Positions 27,723 through 34,483 of a stretch of 64,000 nt of DNA are shown here, piece after piece. Numbering within the stretch: the stretch's first letter is position 1; each line of letters opens with the position of its first letter. The notes beneath the pieces were generated by a model, which was given only the letters and a program-made list of their open reading frames with translations, made no database searches and had not been told where the DNA came from. The DNA is from Burkholderia sp. BCC0506 (GTDB lineage Bacteria > Pseudomonadota > Gammaproteobacteria > Burkholderiales > Burkholderiaceae), in the NCBI RefSeq assembly GCF_902833145.1, contig NZ_CADFEN010000002.1, forward strand, positions 372,001 through 436,000, read 5' to 3'. Made by a program: the position numbers and the translations under genes.

Positions 27723-27853
27723 CACTCCCCGAGCAAGCGATGGTTGTTTGTTGAAACAGCAGCAGAATTTCGAACGTCATGGCTAATATGCGACCGCTCC
27801 GAAGCTTGCCGACGATCTTGTTGCGAGCACGTCGAAGCCAATGGTGATGGATG
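27362..27853 (+). repeat. Direct repeat, copy 1 (492 nt)
   Basis: This segment (dead Imm8 gene, 60 nt of spacer and the start of toxin tail 2) is about 90% identical by eye to 28278-28770. Homology ends precisely after GTGATGGATG, inside the SKPMV codons of the toxin tail. The intervening immunity gene (27890-28219) is not repeated. Confidence 0.9.
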
Positions 27854-27900
27854 CGAAGCTCGGTGGACTGATGGATGATCTCTATCGCGATGAATATTGA
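27787..27900 (+). pseudogene. Displaced BcpA toxin tail 2
   Basis: An open frame after a TAA at 27784-27786 encodes TAPKLADDLVASTSKPM and ends GGLMDDLYRDEY. The KLADDLVASTSKPMV-type end resembles the C-termini of several polymorphic (Rhs/CDI) toxins that finish in SMSKP plus a short helix. Its stop overlaps the start of the next immunity gene by 11 nt (ATG at 27890). There is no start codon for a whole protein, so it is a relic cassette end. Confidence 0.6.
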
Positions 27901-28219
27901 TCTCCAACGACGCTACGATTCGTCGGATGATTTTTTCTTACTCGGTGGAAGCGTTGTGATGAAGCTATCTGCCGATGCAGCAATTGCAGTTTGTGAACGG
28001 GCGGGGCAGCACGGTTTGATTGTTGCTCGGATCGAGGGAGGTATTTGGCATTTTCCTGGATTCGAAGCGAGGCTCGATTGCATTTGGGATGGAGTCGATC
28101 CGCCCGTTGACGCTGGTGTTGCGGAACAAAACAATCTAGCCGCAGCTGAGTTCGTTCGTTCAGAGAGTCAAGAGCACGATGTTTTTGTTGTGACTGCCAC
28201 ACAGATAACAGGCTGGTGA
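27890..28219 (+). CDS. Orphan immunity-type protein, unassigned family
   Basis: A 109-residue acidic protein starting at ATG 27890, which overlaps the end of toxin tail 2. Visible features are DDFFLLGGSVVMKLSADAAI near the start, GLIVARIEGGIWHFPGFEAR and WDGVDPPVDAG in the middle, and a C-terminal VFVVTATQITGW. It is intact, AT-richer than the chromosome and lies between two Imm8 copies, so an orphan immunity role is inferred from position. I do not recognise a named immunity family. An upstream ATG at 27875 is possible, but the overlap arrangement favours 27890. Confidence 0.75.
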   Translation: MNIDLQRRYDSSDDFFLLGGSVVMKLSADAAIAVCERAGQHGLIVARIEGGIWHFPGFEARLDCIWDGVDPPVDAGVAEQNNLAAAEFVRSESQEHDVFVVTATQITGW

Positions 28220-28281
28220 GTTGGGCGAAGAGCATCCTGACCAACGTCGGCGCCATTGATTTGTTGCCACCAACACCATGA
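28220..28281 (+). pseudogene. Displaced BcpA toxin tail 3
   Basis: The frame ending in the TGA at 28279-28281 reads WAKSILTNVGAIDLLPP and overlaps the ATG of the intact Imm8 gene by ATGA. It has no start and differs from tail 1, although both precede an Imm8 gene. It is read as the end of a different toxin cassette; short length makes this tentative. Confidence 0.45.
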
Positions 28282-28640
28282 AAGCTGAAATCAAATCGCT
28301 GTATTCCTTGCAGCTGGAAGACACGCTGATTAACTACCTGCCGGATGATGTATCGAACTTCGGTACTTGGATTCGTGCCTATATTGGTCCGCAAGGCGAG
28401 GAGGGTTCGGAGGCGTTCGACATCGAGGTCTGCACACCAGAGTGGCTTAAATCGCGATGTACTATCGAGGGGGCAATGTGGGGGAGGCACATGCTGATTG
28501 TCGGAGCCTACGATTACGAGGCAATCAAAGCGTTCATTGAACGCTACGTCGCAACTTGCCATGGCGATGATTGGGCTGCGATCGCGACCAAGTTGAGTCG
28601 AATGGGCGCATGGGAGTTTGAAGATTATCGGAACCGATAG
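28278..28640 (+). CDS. Orphan immunity protein, Imm8 family
   Basis: A 120-residue protein with the full Imm8 pattern: an N-terminal strand-helix, YLPDDVSNFGTWIRAYIGP, EAFDIEVCTPEWLK (the CTPxWL signature), HMLIVGAYDYEAIKAFIERY and the C-terminal GAWEFEDYRNR. Imm8 proteins neutralise nuclease-type polymorphic toxins and are cytosolic. No intact cognate toxin is adjacent; the upstream 60 nt hold only a toxin tail. It therefore looks like an orphan immunity gene that would protect against toxins delivered by neighbouring strains. A frameshifted copy lies 0.9 kb upstream. Confidence 0.92.
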   Translation: MKAEIKSLYSLQLEDTLINYLPDDVSNFGTWIRAYIGPQGEEGSEAFDIEVCTPEWLKSRCTIEGAMWGRHMLIVGAYDYEAIKAFIERYVATCHGDDWAAIATKLSRMGAWEFEDYRNR

Positions 28641-28770
28641 TACTCCTCGAGCAAGCGATGGTGGTTGCTGAAACAGCAGCGGAATTTCGAACATCTTGTC
28701 TAATATGCGACCGCTCCGAAGCTTGCCGACGATCTTGCCGCGAGCATGTCGAAGCCAATGGTGGTGGATG
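28278..28770 (+). repeat. Direct repeat, copy 2 (493 nt)
   Basis: Second copy of the duplicated segment, carrying the intact Imm8 gene, the same spacer and the start of toxin tail 4. Downstream of 28770 the sequence differs completely from that after copy 1. Such repeats would allow recombination that deletes or swaps the immunity gene between them. Confidence 0.9.
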
Positions 28771-29201
28771 GGTCACGGAAGGCGCAAAGGCTACTGCGCG
28801 CCGCTAAGCTCAATATCGTTGTGGCAAAAGCTATGAATGCATGGAAAGATTTTGTTGCCGATTTAACGAAAATCGAATCTCTTCGGCTGGCTAGAGATGA
28901 AGCTATCGAGGATTGGGGGGTAGACATTCCGACTACGCTCCTCTTCGGAAAGTTAGGAAAGAGTGTCGCAGCAAGATTCGATGAATATTCACCCGAAGAC
29001 CGGACATATATCTTCGAGACTATCGAGCGCGGCATGACGGCAGAGAACGTCGATCTGAAGACCTTTTTTGCAACGGGTCTATTGGAGTCTCTATACACGC
29101 AAGCACACCGAGATGGCGCACTTCTGACGCGTCTGGAAATGCAACTTGGGGATATGTCTAGAGCGTACTTAAAAGATTGGGGAATGTGGCATCAATCATG
29201 A
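28746..29201 (+). CDS. Orphan immunity-type protein (DUF7674-like), possibly with a chimeric N-terminus
   Basis: The open frame has 151 codons from ATG 28746. The first nine residues (MSKPMVVDG) are the in-frame end of the duplicated toxin tail, so this start may be an artefact. The conserved-looking part begins later, and ATG 28833 (residue 30, MNAWKDFVADL) is an alternative start. The body shows a helical protein with DRTYIFETIERGMTAEN, TFFATGLLESLYTQAHR and a final LGDMSRAYLKDW, which resembles the DUF7674-type proteins found beside polymorphic toxins; confidence in that family is moderate. Its stop overlaps the bcpB start by ATGA, so it is co-translated with bcpB. Confidence 0.75.
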   Translation: MSKPMVVDGSRKAQRLLRAAKLNIVVAKAMNAWKDFVADLTKIESLRLARDEAIEDWGVDIPTTLLFGKLGKSVAARFDEYSPEDRTYIFETIERGMTAENVDLKTFFATGLLESLYTQAHRDGALLTRLEMQLGDMSRAYLKDWGMWHQS

Positions 29202-30955
29202 CTATTAAGCGGTTGTTGATCTTGCAATTGTCCGCGTTGGTTACGCTCTCTGCGCAGGCACAACAGGCCCCCACTCCGAACGACCAGGCCGCCGCCGCCC
29301 GCGCGAATGCCGAGCAGAATCAGCAGGTGCAACAGCGCCGTGACGCGCAGCAGCGCGACGCCACCGTGCAAGCGCCGGGCATGCGTTCAGACGTGCCGCG
29401 CCCGGAAGCCTATCCGGTACTGCCGACCGAAACACCGTGCTTTCGAATCGACCATTTCGCGCTCGACGTGCCCGACTCGTTACCGCCCGCTTCAAAGGCG
29501 CAAGGCGCATCCGCCTTACCGATGGATCGCTTCGCCTTTGCCCGCGACTGGCTCGCTCACTACGCCGGCCAGTGCGTCGGTAAGCAAGCTGTCGACCTGA
29601 TCGTCAAGGGGCTGTCGCAGGCCATCCTCGCACGCGGCTACATCACGACCCGCGTACTCGTGCCCGAGCAGGATTTGTCCACCGGCACATTGAAGCTTGC
29701 CCTGATTCCGGGTGTCATCCGGCACGTGCGTTTCGAGGACGAGAAGTTGCGCGGAACGTGGAAGACTGCGTTCCCGACTCGCGACGGCGACGTGTTGAAC
29801 CTGCGCGATATCGAGCAAGGGCTTGAGCAAATGAAGCGCGTCTCAAGTCAAGACGTGTCGATGCGGATCGCACCGGGCGACATGCCCGGCGAAAGCGATG
29901 TCGTGCTCGACGTGAAGCGCGGCAAGCCATGGACCGTTGTGGCGTCCATTGACAATTCCGGCACGCGCGCGACCGGCAAGCTGCAAGGCAACGTATCGCT
30001 TGGCATCGACAACCCGCTAGGCCTGAACGACATCTTCAACGTCGGCTTCAACCAAGACCTGGAATTCGGCGACAAGCGCTTCGGCTCGCACGGCTGGAAC
30101 GCGTTCTACTCGGTTCCGTGGGGTTACTGGACCGGCACCCTGTCGGCCTATACCAGCACGTACTTTCAACCGCTCGCGGCCGTGAATCAGACGTTCGTTG
30201 CGAGCGGCAACATGAAGACGGTCGACTTCAAGCTCAATCGTGTGCTGACGCGCAGCCGCAACGATGTGTTCGGTGTGCAGGTTCGCCTGACGCGCCGCTT
30301 TGGCGACAGCTACATCGAAGGCACGACGATACCGTCGTCGCACCAGAACGCGACCTTTCTTGAATTCGGGCTGAACGACCGGCACTATTTCGGTTCGTCG
30401 CAGTTCGACGGCTCGCTTGCCTATCGTCAGGGGCTCGGCTGGCTCGGCTCGACAGACAGCATGTTCGCGGCAGAGGGAGGGCAGACGTACCGATTCAAGA
30501 TGGTCGTGCTCGATGCGAATCTGTCGACACCGTTCGTCATCGGTACGCAGCCGTTCAAGTATGTGACGACCTTTCACGGCCAGTACACGGGCAACACGGT
30601 TTCATACCTTGACAGTGTCACGATCGGCAGCCGTTATACCGTGCGGGGATTCGACGGCGAAAGGTTGCTGGCGGCATCACGCGGGTTCTACTGGCGCAAC
30701 GAATTGCAGGTCCCGATCGCGCAGACCGGGCTCGCGGCCTATGCCGGTCTCGACTATGGTCGCGTCTGGGGACCTGAGCCGGTGGCGCTGGTCGGCACGC
30801 AGCTCGCGGGCGCCGTGATCGGCGTGAAGGGCAGCGTCGCCACGCGCTTCGGCTCATATGCGTACGATCTCTTTGCGGGCACCCCGGTGTACAAGCCTTC
30901 CGGATTCGAGACCGCACGCGTAACACTTGGATTTCAGCTTACGGCGCAATTCTGA
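29198..30955 (+). CDS. bcpB: Two-partner secretion transporter BcpB/CdiB (TpsB)
   Basis: A 585-residue outer-membrane transporter of the Omp85/TpsB family that exports BcpA. Signal peptide at about 1-22 (ending SAQA|Q). A Gln/Arg-rich helix follows (QQVQQRRDAQQRDA, the pore plug region), then two POTRA domains (about 70-240) and a 16-strand barrel. The conserved L6-loop motif VRGFDGERLL lies near residue 480. ATG 29198 overlaps the stop of the last orphan immunity gene. The order bcpA-bcpI-(orphans)-bcpB is the Burkholderia order, with the immunity genes between the two secretion genes. No bcpO lipoprotein gene is present in its usual place. Confidence 0.95.
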   Translation: MTIKRLLILQLSALVTLSAQAQQAPTPNDQAAAARANAEQNQQVQQRRDAQQRDATVQAPGMRSDVPRPEAYPVLPTETPCFRIDHFALDVPDSLPPASKAQGASALPMDRFAFARDWLAHYAGQCVGKQAVDLIVKGLSQAILARGYITTRVLVPEQDLSTGTLKLALIPGVIRHVRFEDEKLRGTWKTAFPTRDGDVLNLRDIEQGLEQMKRVSSQDVSMRIAPGDMPGESDVVLDVKRGKPWTVVASIDNSGTRATGKLQGNVSLGIDNPLGLNDIFNVGFNQDLEFGDKRFGSHGWNAFYSVPWGYWTGTLSAYTSTYFQPLAAVNQTFVASGNMKTVDFKLNRVLTRSRNDVFGVQVRLTRRFGDSYIEGTTIPSSHQNATFLEFGLNDRHYFGSSQFDGSLAYRQGLGWLGSTDSMFAAEGGQTYRFKMVVLDANLSTPFVIGTQPFKYVTTFHGQYTGNTVSYLDSVTIGSRYTVRGFDGERLLAASRGFYWRNELQVPIAQTGLAAYAGLDYGRVWGPEPVALVGTQLAGAVIGVKGSVATRFGSYAYDLFAGTPVYKPSGFETARVTLGFQLTAQF

Positions 30956-31094
30956 GCGAGGCATGTAGAAGCAAAAAGCCATGTGCGTGGGAGCCCCCGT
31001 CATGCATATCGAGCAGTCGGTCGAAATGTATTAGCCGGTGCGATGCAAAAGGCAGCTCGGGGGGAGTCGTCAGTTGCCGATCATGGAGATTTCA

Positions 31095-31397
31095 ATGCTG
31101 AAGAATGCGTGGGCCGGAAATGAGCCTCTTTGGAAGGTCTGGTGGGGACTCGGTATTCCCACAGGAGCGGCCATGTTTCTGAGCAACGTATGTGTGAGGC
31201 ACGTGGTCCATCTGTCGACGCCGATTATCTACGTGGTACCGCTGCTCTTTCTGCAACTCGTATTGATCGCCGCGTGGGTACGAATTGCCTGGATTTGTGC
31301 TCCGAATGTGAAGCATTATTTGTGGATGTATCTTGCGCGAATCTGGCTTGTGTTCTGGCTGCTTTCACAGGTTCGGCAGGCGTTGCAGTACGGGTAG
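31095..31397 (+). CDS. Small inner-membrane protein downstream of bcpB
   Basis: A 100-residue protein with three hydrophobic stretches (about 15-35, 40-65 and 75-95) and Trp/Arg-rich loops, most likely an inner-membrane protein. ATG 31095 is chosen because GGAG sits 6 nt upstream (31085-31088). It follows bcpB by 139 nt on the same strand, so it may belong to the CDI operon. No family was recognised. BcpO of other loci is a lipoprotein, and this protein has no lipobox, so it is not BcpO. Confidence 0.6.
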   Translation: MLKNAWAGNEPLWKVWWGLGIPTGAAMFLSNVCVRHVVHLSTPIIYVVPLLFLQLVLIAAWVRIAWICAPNVKHYLWMYLARIWLVFWLLSQVRQALQYG

Positions 31398-31745
31398 GCA
31401 ATCGCCGTTCTGCGTGGCGTTACAGCGCCGGCCAGCCCGCCTTGATTTATCTGGGACCGAGATTGCTGTCGGCCCATGAGCGTCCGCTTTCACCACACCC
31501 CCTTCGATGCACGACATCGAACGGCCCTCGTCCTCCATTTCCCACCCGCCAGCGACGCGCGCACCAATAGCGCGCGTCCGCTATTGCATTCCCCGCGGCG
31601 CTGATTAGGAAATGAATTTTTATTGGTTCTGCTTCCCCGACCGCACTCGCATAGTGGCGCTGACGGCTATAGACAGCACGCAAGCTGCAACGGCCGCATT
31701 CCCGGTGTTTTTGTTCATACGAATCTGCGAAAACGAGGAAGTGTG
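31398..31745. other. 348-nt intergenic region before the encapsulin operon
   Basis: No gene was found. The region contains a perfect 8-bp hairpin, CAATAGCG / CGCTATTG at 31565-31586 (loop CGCGTC), which may end the upstream transcript, and the motif CTGACGGCTATAG at 31660-31672, which is repeated upstream of the encapsulin gene. AT-richer sequence at 31610-31740 is the likely promoter area of the rhodanese gene. Confidence 0.6.
31660..31672 (+). promoter_or_regulatory. Shared promoter element CTGACGGCTATAG, copy 1
   Basis: The 13-mer lies 74 nt upstream of the rhodanese start codon. An identical 13-mer lies 88 nt upstream of the encapsulin start. CTATAG could be a -10 hexamer or the element a regulator binding site; the XRE gene between them encodes a candidate regulator. 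Confidence 0.5.
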
Positions 31746-32216
31746 ATGACGGTTGAACTGGAAGAACGAACCGCTGCGCAGCAGGCGCTCGACGGCGCGC
31801 GCGCGGCAGCCGTGGCGGCCGGCACGCCGTACGCGGGCGGCGTCGCGCCGGAAGCCGCGTGGGCGCTGTTTTCAGCGGGCGACGCATTGCTGGTGGACGT
31901 GCGCACGGCCGAGGAACGGAAATTCGTCGGTTACGTGCCCGAGTCGCTGCACGTGCCGTGGGCGACCGGTACCAGCCTGACGCGCAACCCGCGCTTCGTG
32001 CGCGAGCTGGAAGCGAAGACCGGCAAGGACGCGGTCGTGCTGTTGTTGTGCCGCAGCGGCAACCGCTCGGCGCAGGCGGCCGAGGCCGCAACGAAGGCAG
32101 GTTTCACGCAGGTATTCAATGTGCTCGAAGGCTTCGAGGGCGACCTCGACGAGCGGCAGCATCGCGGCGGCCACAACGGCTGGCGCTTTCGCGGCCTGCC
32201 GTGGGCGCAGGATTGA
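31746..32216 (+). CDS. Rhodanese-like sulfurtransferase
   Basis: A 156-residue single rhodanese domain. The active-site loop is LLLCRSGNRSAQAA at about residues 100-113, with the persulfide-carrying Cys; the upstream DVRTAEERKFVGYVPESLHVPW is the conserved CH2A-like strand-turn. It is cytosolic (no signal peptide) and carries or transfers sulfane sulfur. It is the first gene of the sulfur-metabolism cluster that holds serine acetyltransferase, the encapsulin shell and cysteine desulfurase, and it may accept sulfur released by the encapsulated desulfurase. Confidence 0.92.
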   Translation: MTVELEERTAAQQALDGARAAAVAAGTPYAGGVAPEAAWALFSAGDALLVDVRTAEERKFVGYVPESLHVPWATGTSLTRNPRFVRELEAKTGKDAVVLLLCRSGNRSAQAAEAATKAGFTQVFNVLEGFEGDLDERQHRGGHNGWRFRGLPWAQD

Positions 32217-32244
32217 TTCACGGCCGTTACGGGGAGAAAGCAGC

Positions 32245-33183
32245 ATGGCCGCATTCGACATCGACGACATCGTTCAATCGTTGCAAACGGTGCGCCGCGC
32301 CTGGCGCGAAAAGCAGCGGCGCTCGCTCGAACCGGGCGGGCGCGATTTGCCGGCGCGCGAGGCGCTTGCGCAGATCGTCGGCGCGCTGAAGGGCGTGCTG
32401 TTCCCGATGCGGCTCGGGCCGCCCGACCTGCGGCAGGAAAGCGAAAACTTCCACGTGGCCCATGCGCTCGACGCGGCGCTGAATGCGCTGCTCGCGCAGG
32501 TGACGCTCGAATTGCGCTACACGGCGCGTCAGCGCAATGCCGACGGGCCAATCGAGAACCTCGACGAAGTCGCGTCGAAGGCCGTGCAGGCATTCGCCGC
32601 GCGCTTGCCGGAGATTCGCCGGCTGCTCGACAGCGACGTGCTGGCGGCTTTTCACGGCGATCCGGCGGCCGGCAGCGTCGACGAGGTGCTGCTGTGCTAT
32701 CCGGGCATCCTCGCGATGATCCATCACCGGCTTGCGCACGAGCTGTACGGGCTCGGCCTGCCGCTGCTCGCGCGGATCATCGCCGAGCAGGCGCATGCGG
32801 AAACGGGCATCGACATTCATCCGGGCGCGCGCATCGGCGCGGGCTTCTTCATCGACCACGGCACGGGCGTCGTGATCGGCGAGACGGCGATCATCGGCGA
32901 GCGCGTGCGCGTGTACCAGGCGGTCACGCTCGGCGCGAAGCGCTTTCCGCGCGATGCGGCCGGCCATCTGGAGAAAGGGCTCGCGCGCCATCCGATCGTC
33001 GAGGACGACGTGGTGATCTATGCGGGCGCAACGATCCTCGGGCGCGTGACGATCGGGCGCGGCGCGGTGATCGGCGGCAACGTGTGGCTCACGCAGGACG
33101 TGCCGCCCGGCGAAAACGTCACGCAGGCCGTGCTGCGCAGCGAAGCGAACGCCGCGCCGCGCACGGCGGCGCGCGTCGCCTAG
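32245..33183 (+). CDS. epsC: Serine O-acetyltransferase (EpsC-type)
   Basis: A 312-residue serine acetyltransferase making O-acetylserine from serine and acetyl-CoA, the precursor of cysteine. The long N-terminal helical region (about 1-190) is followed by the left-handed beta-helix hexapeptide domain: IDIHPGARIGAGFFIDHGTG holds the catalytic His-Asp pair, then GETAIIGERVRVYQAVTLGA and YAGATILGRVTIGRGAVIGG. The EpsC-type is longer than CysE and is typically next to cysteine-desulfurase or cysteine-synthase genes. It starts 28 nt after the rhodanese gene with GGGGAG as ribosome site, and the XRE gene starts 8 nt after its stop. Confidence 0.92.
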   Translation: MAAFDIDDIVQSLQTVRRAWREKQRRSLEPGGRDLPAREALAQIVGALKGVLFPMRLGPPDLRQESENFHVAHALDAALNALLAQVTLELRYTARQRNADGPIENLDEVASKAVQAFAARLPEIRRLLDSDVLAAFHGDPAAGSVDEVLLCYPGILAMIHHRLAHELYGLGLPLLARIIAEQAHAETGIDIHPGARIGAGFFIDHGTGVVIGETAIIGERVRVYQAVTLGAKRFPRDAAGHLEKGLARHPIVEDDVVIYAGATILGRVTIGRGAVIGGNVWLTQDVPPGENVTQAVLRSEANAAPRTAARVA

Positions 33184-33191
33184 GAGGCGCG

Positions 33192-33413
33192 ATGAGCGAC
33201 CTCATCCATCACTTCGGCGCCAACGTGCGCAAGCTGCGCGAAGCGCGCACGTGGTCGCAGGAGCAACTGGCCGAGCATGCGGGGCTGAACCGCTCGTACG
33301 TCGGCGAGATCGAGCGCGGCGAGGCGATCGCGTCGATCGTCACGGCCGACAAGATCGCGCGCGCGTTCGACGTGTCGATCTCGACGCTGCTGCCGGGCGC
33401 GTACGTCACCTGA
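33192..33413 (+). CDS. XRE family transcriptional regulator
   Basis: A 73-residue single-domain helix-turn-helix protein of the Cro/CI (XRE) type: FGANVRKLREARTWSQEQLA, the recognition helix GLNRSYVGEIERG, then KIARAFDVSISTLLPG. It has no effector domain, so it may be a DNA-binding switch that responds to abundance or oligomeric state. It lies in the middle of the sulfur operon, 8 nt after epsC, with AGGAGG as ribosome site, and 137 nt before the shell gene. It is the obvious candidate regulator of the two repeated CTGACGGCTATAG sites. Confidence 0.9.
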   Translation: MSDLIHHFGANVRKLREARTWSQEQLAEHAGLNRSYVGEIERGEAIASIVTADKIARAFDVSISTLLPGAYVT

Positions 33414-33450
33414 GGTCGCGCCGCATCGTTTCCCCTTTCGGGTGCACGAC

Positions 33451-33463
33451 CTGACGGCTATAG
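33451..33463 (+). promoter_or_regulatory. Shared promoter element CTGACGGCTATAG, copy 2
   Basis: Identical to the element at 31660-31672. It is in the 137-nt gap between the XRE gene and the encapsulin gene and suggests a second promoter that allows the shell and cargo to be expressed more strongly than the first genes. Confidence 0.5.
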
Positions 33464-33550
33464 CATGTTGAGCCGGCAGGGGCGTGCTTCCGATAATCAC
33501 CGAGCGTCATAAGCAATCCCGTTTTTCATCTTAAGAACCCGGAGCCACAC

Positions 33551-34483
33551 ATGTCGACCGTTGCAAGCGGCACGGCCGCGCTGAGCGATCACGCCGCCCG
33601 CCAACTAGCGAACGCTACCAAGACCGTCCCCCAGCTTTCCACGATCACGCCGCGCTGGCTGACCCATCTGCTGCAATGGGTACCGGTCGAGGCCGGCATC
33701 TATCGCCTGAACCAGGTGAAGAACCCGGAAGCCGTGCGCGCCGCGTGCACGCAGCTCGAGGACGAAAGCGTGCTGCCGCAGACCTTCGTGCCGTACGAGG
33801 AACAGCCGCGCGAGTACTTCCTGAACGCGGTGAGCACGGTGCTCGACGTGCATACGCGGATCTCCGATCTCTACAGCAGTCCTCATGACCAGATCAAGGA
33901 ACAGCTGCGCCTGACGATCGAGACGATCAAGGAGCTGCAGGAAAGCCAGCTGATCAACAACCCGGACTACGGGCTGCTCGCGAACGTGACAGACGAACAG
34001 CGGATCTTCCCGCTGACGGGCGCGCCGACGCCGGACGATCTCGACGAGCTGCTGACGAAGGTGTGGAAGGAGCCGGCGTTCTTCCTCACGCATCCGCTCG
34101 CGATCGCCGCGTTCGGCCGCGAATGCACGCGGCGCGGCGTGCCGCCGCCGACGGTCAGCCTGTTCGGCTCGCAGTTCCTCACGTGGCGCGGCATTCCGCT
34201 GATTCCGTCGGACAAGGTGCCGGTCGCGGACGGCAAGACCAAGATCCTGCTGCTGCGCGTCGGCGACAAGCGCCAGGGCGTCGTCGGCCTGTATCAGCCG
34301 GGCGTCGCGGGCGAGCAGGGGCCGGGCCTGTCGGTGCGCTTCATGGGGATCAACAACCAGGCGATCGCGTCGTACCTGATCTCGCTGTATTGCTCGCTCG
34401 CGGTCCATTCGCCGGATGCGCTGGCTGTCCTCGATGACGTCGAAATCGCCAAGTTCCATGACTATCCCGACACCTACCGTTAA
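33551..34483 (+). CDS. Family 2A encapsulin shell protein (SrpI-like)
   Basis: A 310-residue shell protein of the sulfur-linked encapsulins, related in fold to the HK97 phage capsid. It starts with a Ser/Thr/Ala-rich arm (about 1-35), then TPRWLTHLLQWVPVEAGIYR (start of the folded part), the helix LYSSPHDQIKEQLRLTIETI and PTVSLFGSQFLTWRGIPLIP. SrpI-type shells self-assemble into hollow cages and package cysteine desulfurase. The cargo gene overlaps its 3' end by 26 nt. No protein-processing enzyme or phage neighbour is present, which rules out a prophage capsid. Identification is by family pattern and gene context. Confidence 0.9.
   Translation: MSTVASGTAALSDHAARQLANATKTVPQLSTITPRWLTHLLQWVPVEAGIYRLNQVKNPEAVRAACTQLEDESVLPQTFVPYEEQPREYFLNAVSTVLDVHTRISDLYSSPHDQIKEQLRLTIETIKELQESQLINNPDYGLLANVTDEQRIFPLTGAPTPDDLDELLTKVWKEPAFFLTHPLAIAAFGRECTRRGVPPPTVSLFGSQFLTWRGIPLIPSDKVPVADGKTKILLLRVGDKRQGVVGLYQPGVAGEQGPGLSVRFMGINNQAIASYLISLYCSLAVHSPDALAVLDDVEIAKFHDYPDTYR

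Noticed and set aside
31095-31397. bcpO lipoprotein
   Set aside because: No lipobox, several hydrophobic segments, and it lies after bcpB rather than between bcpI and bcpB.
33551-34483. Possible prophage capsid because of HK97-type fold
   Set aside because: No phage genes nearby; neighbours are sulfur enzymes and the pattern is SrpI-like, so encapsulin is favoured.
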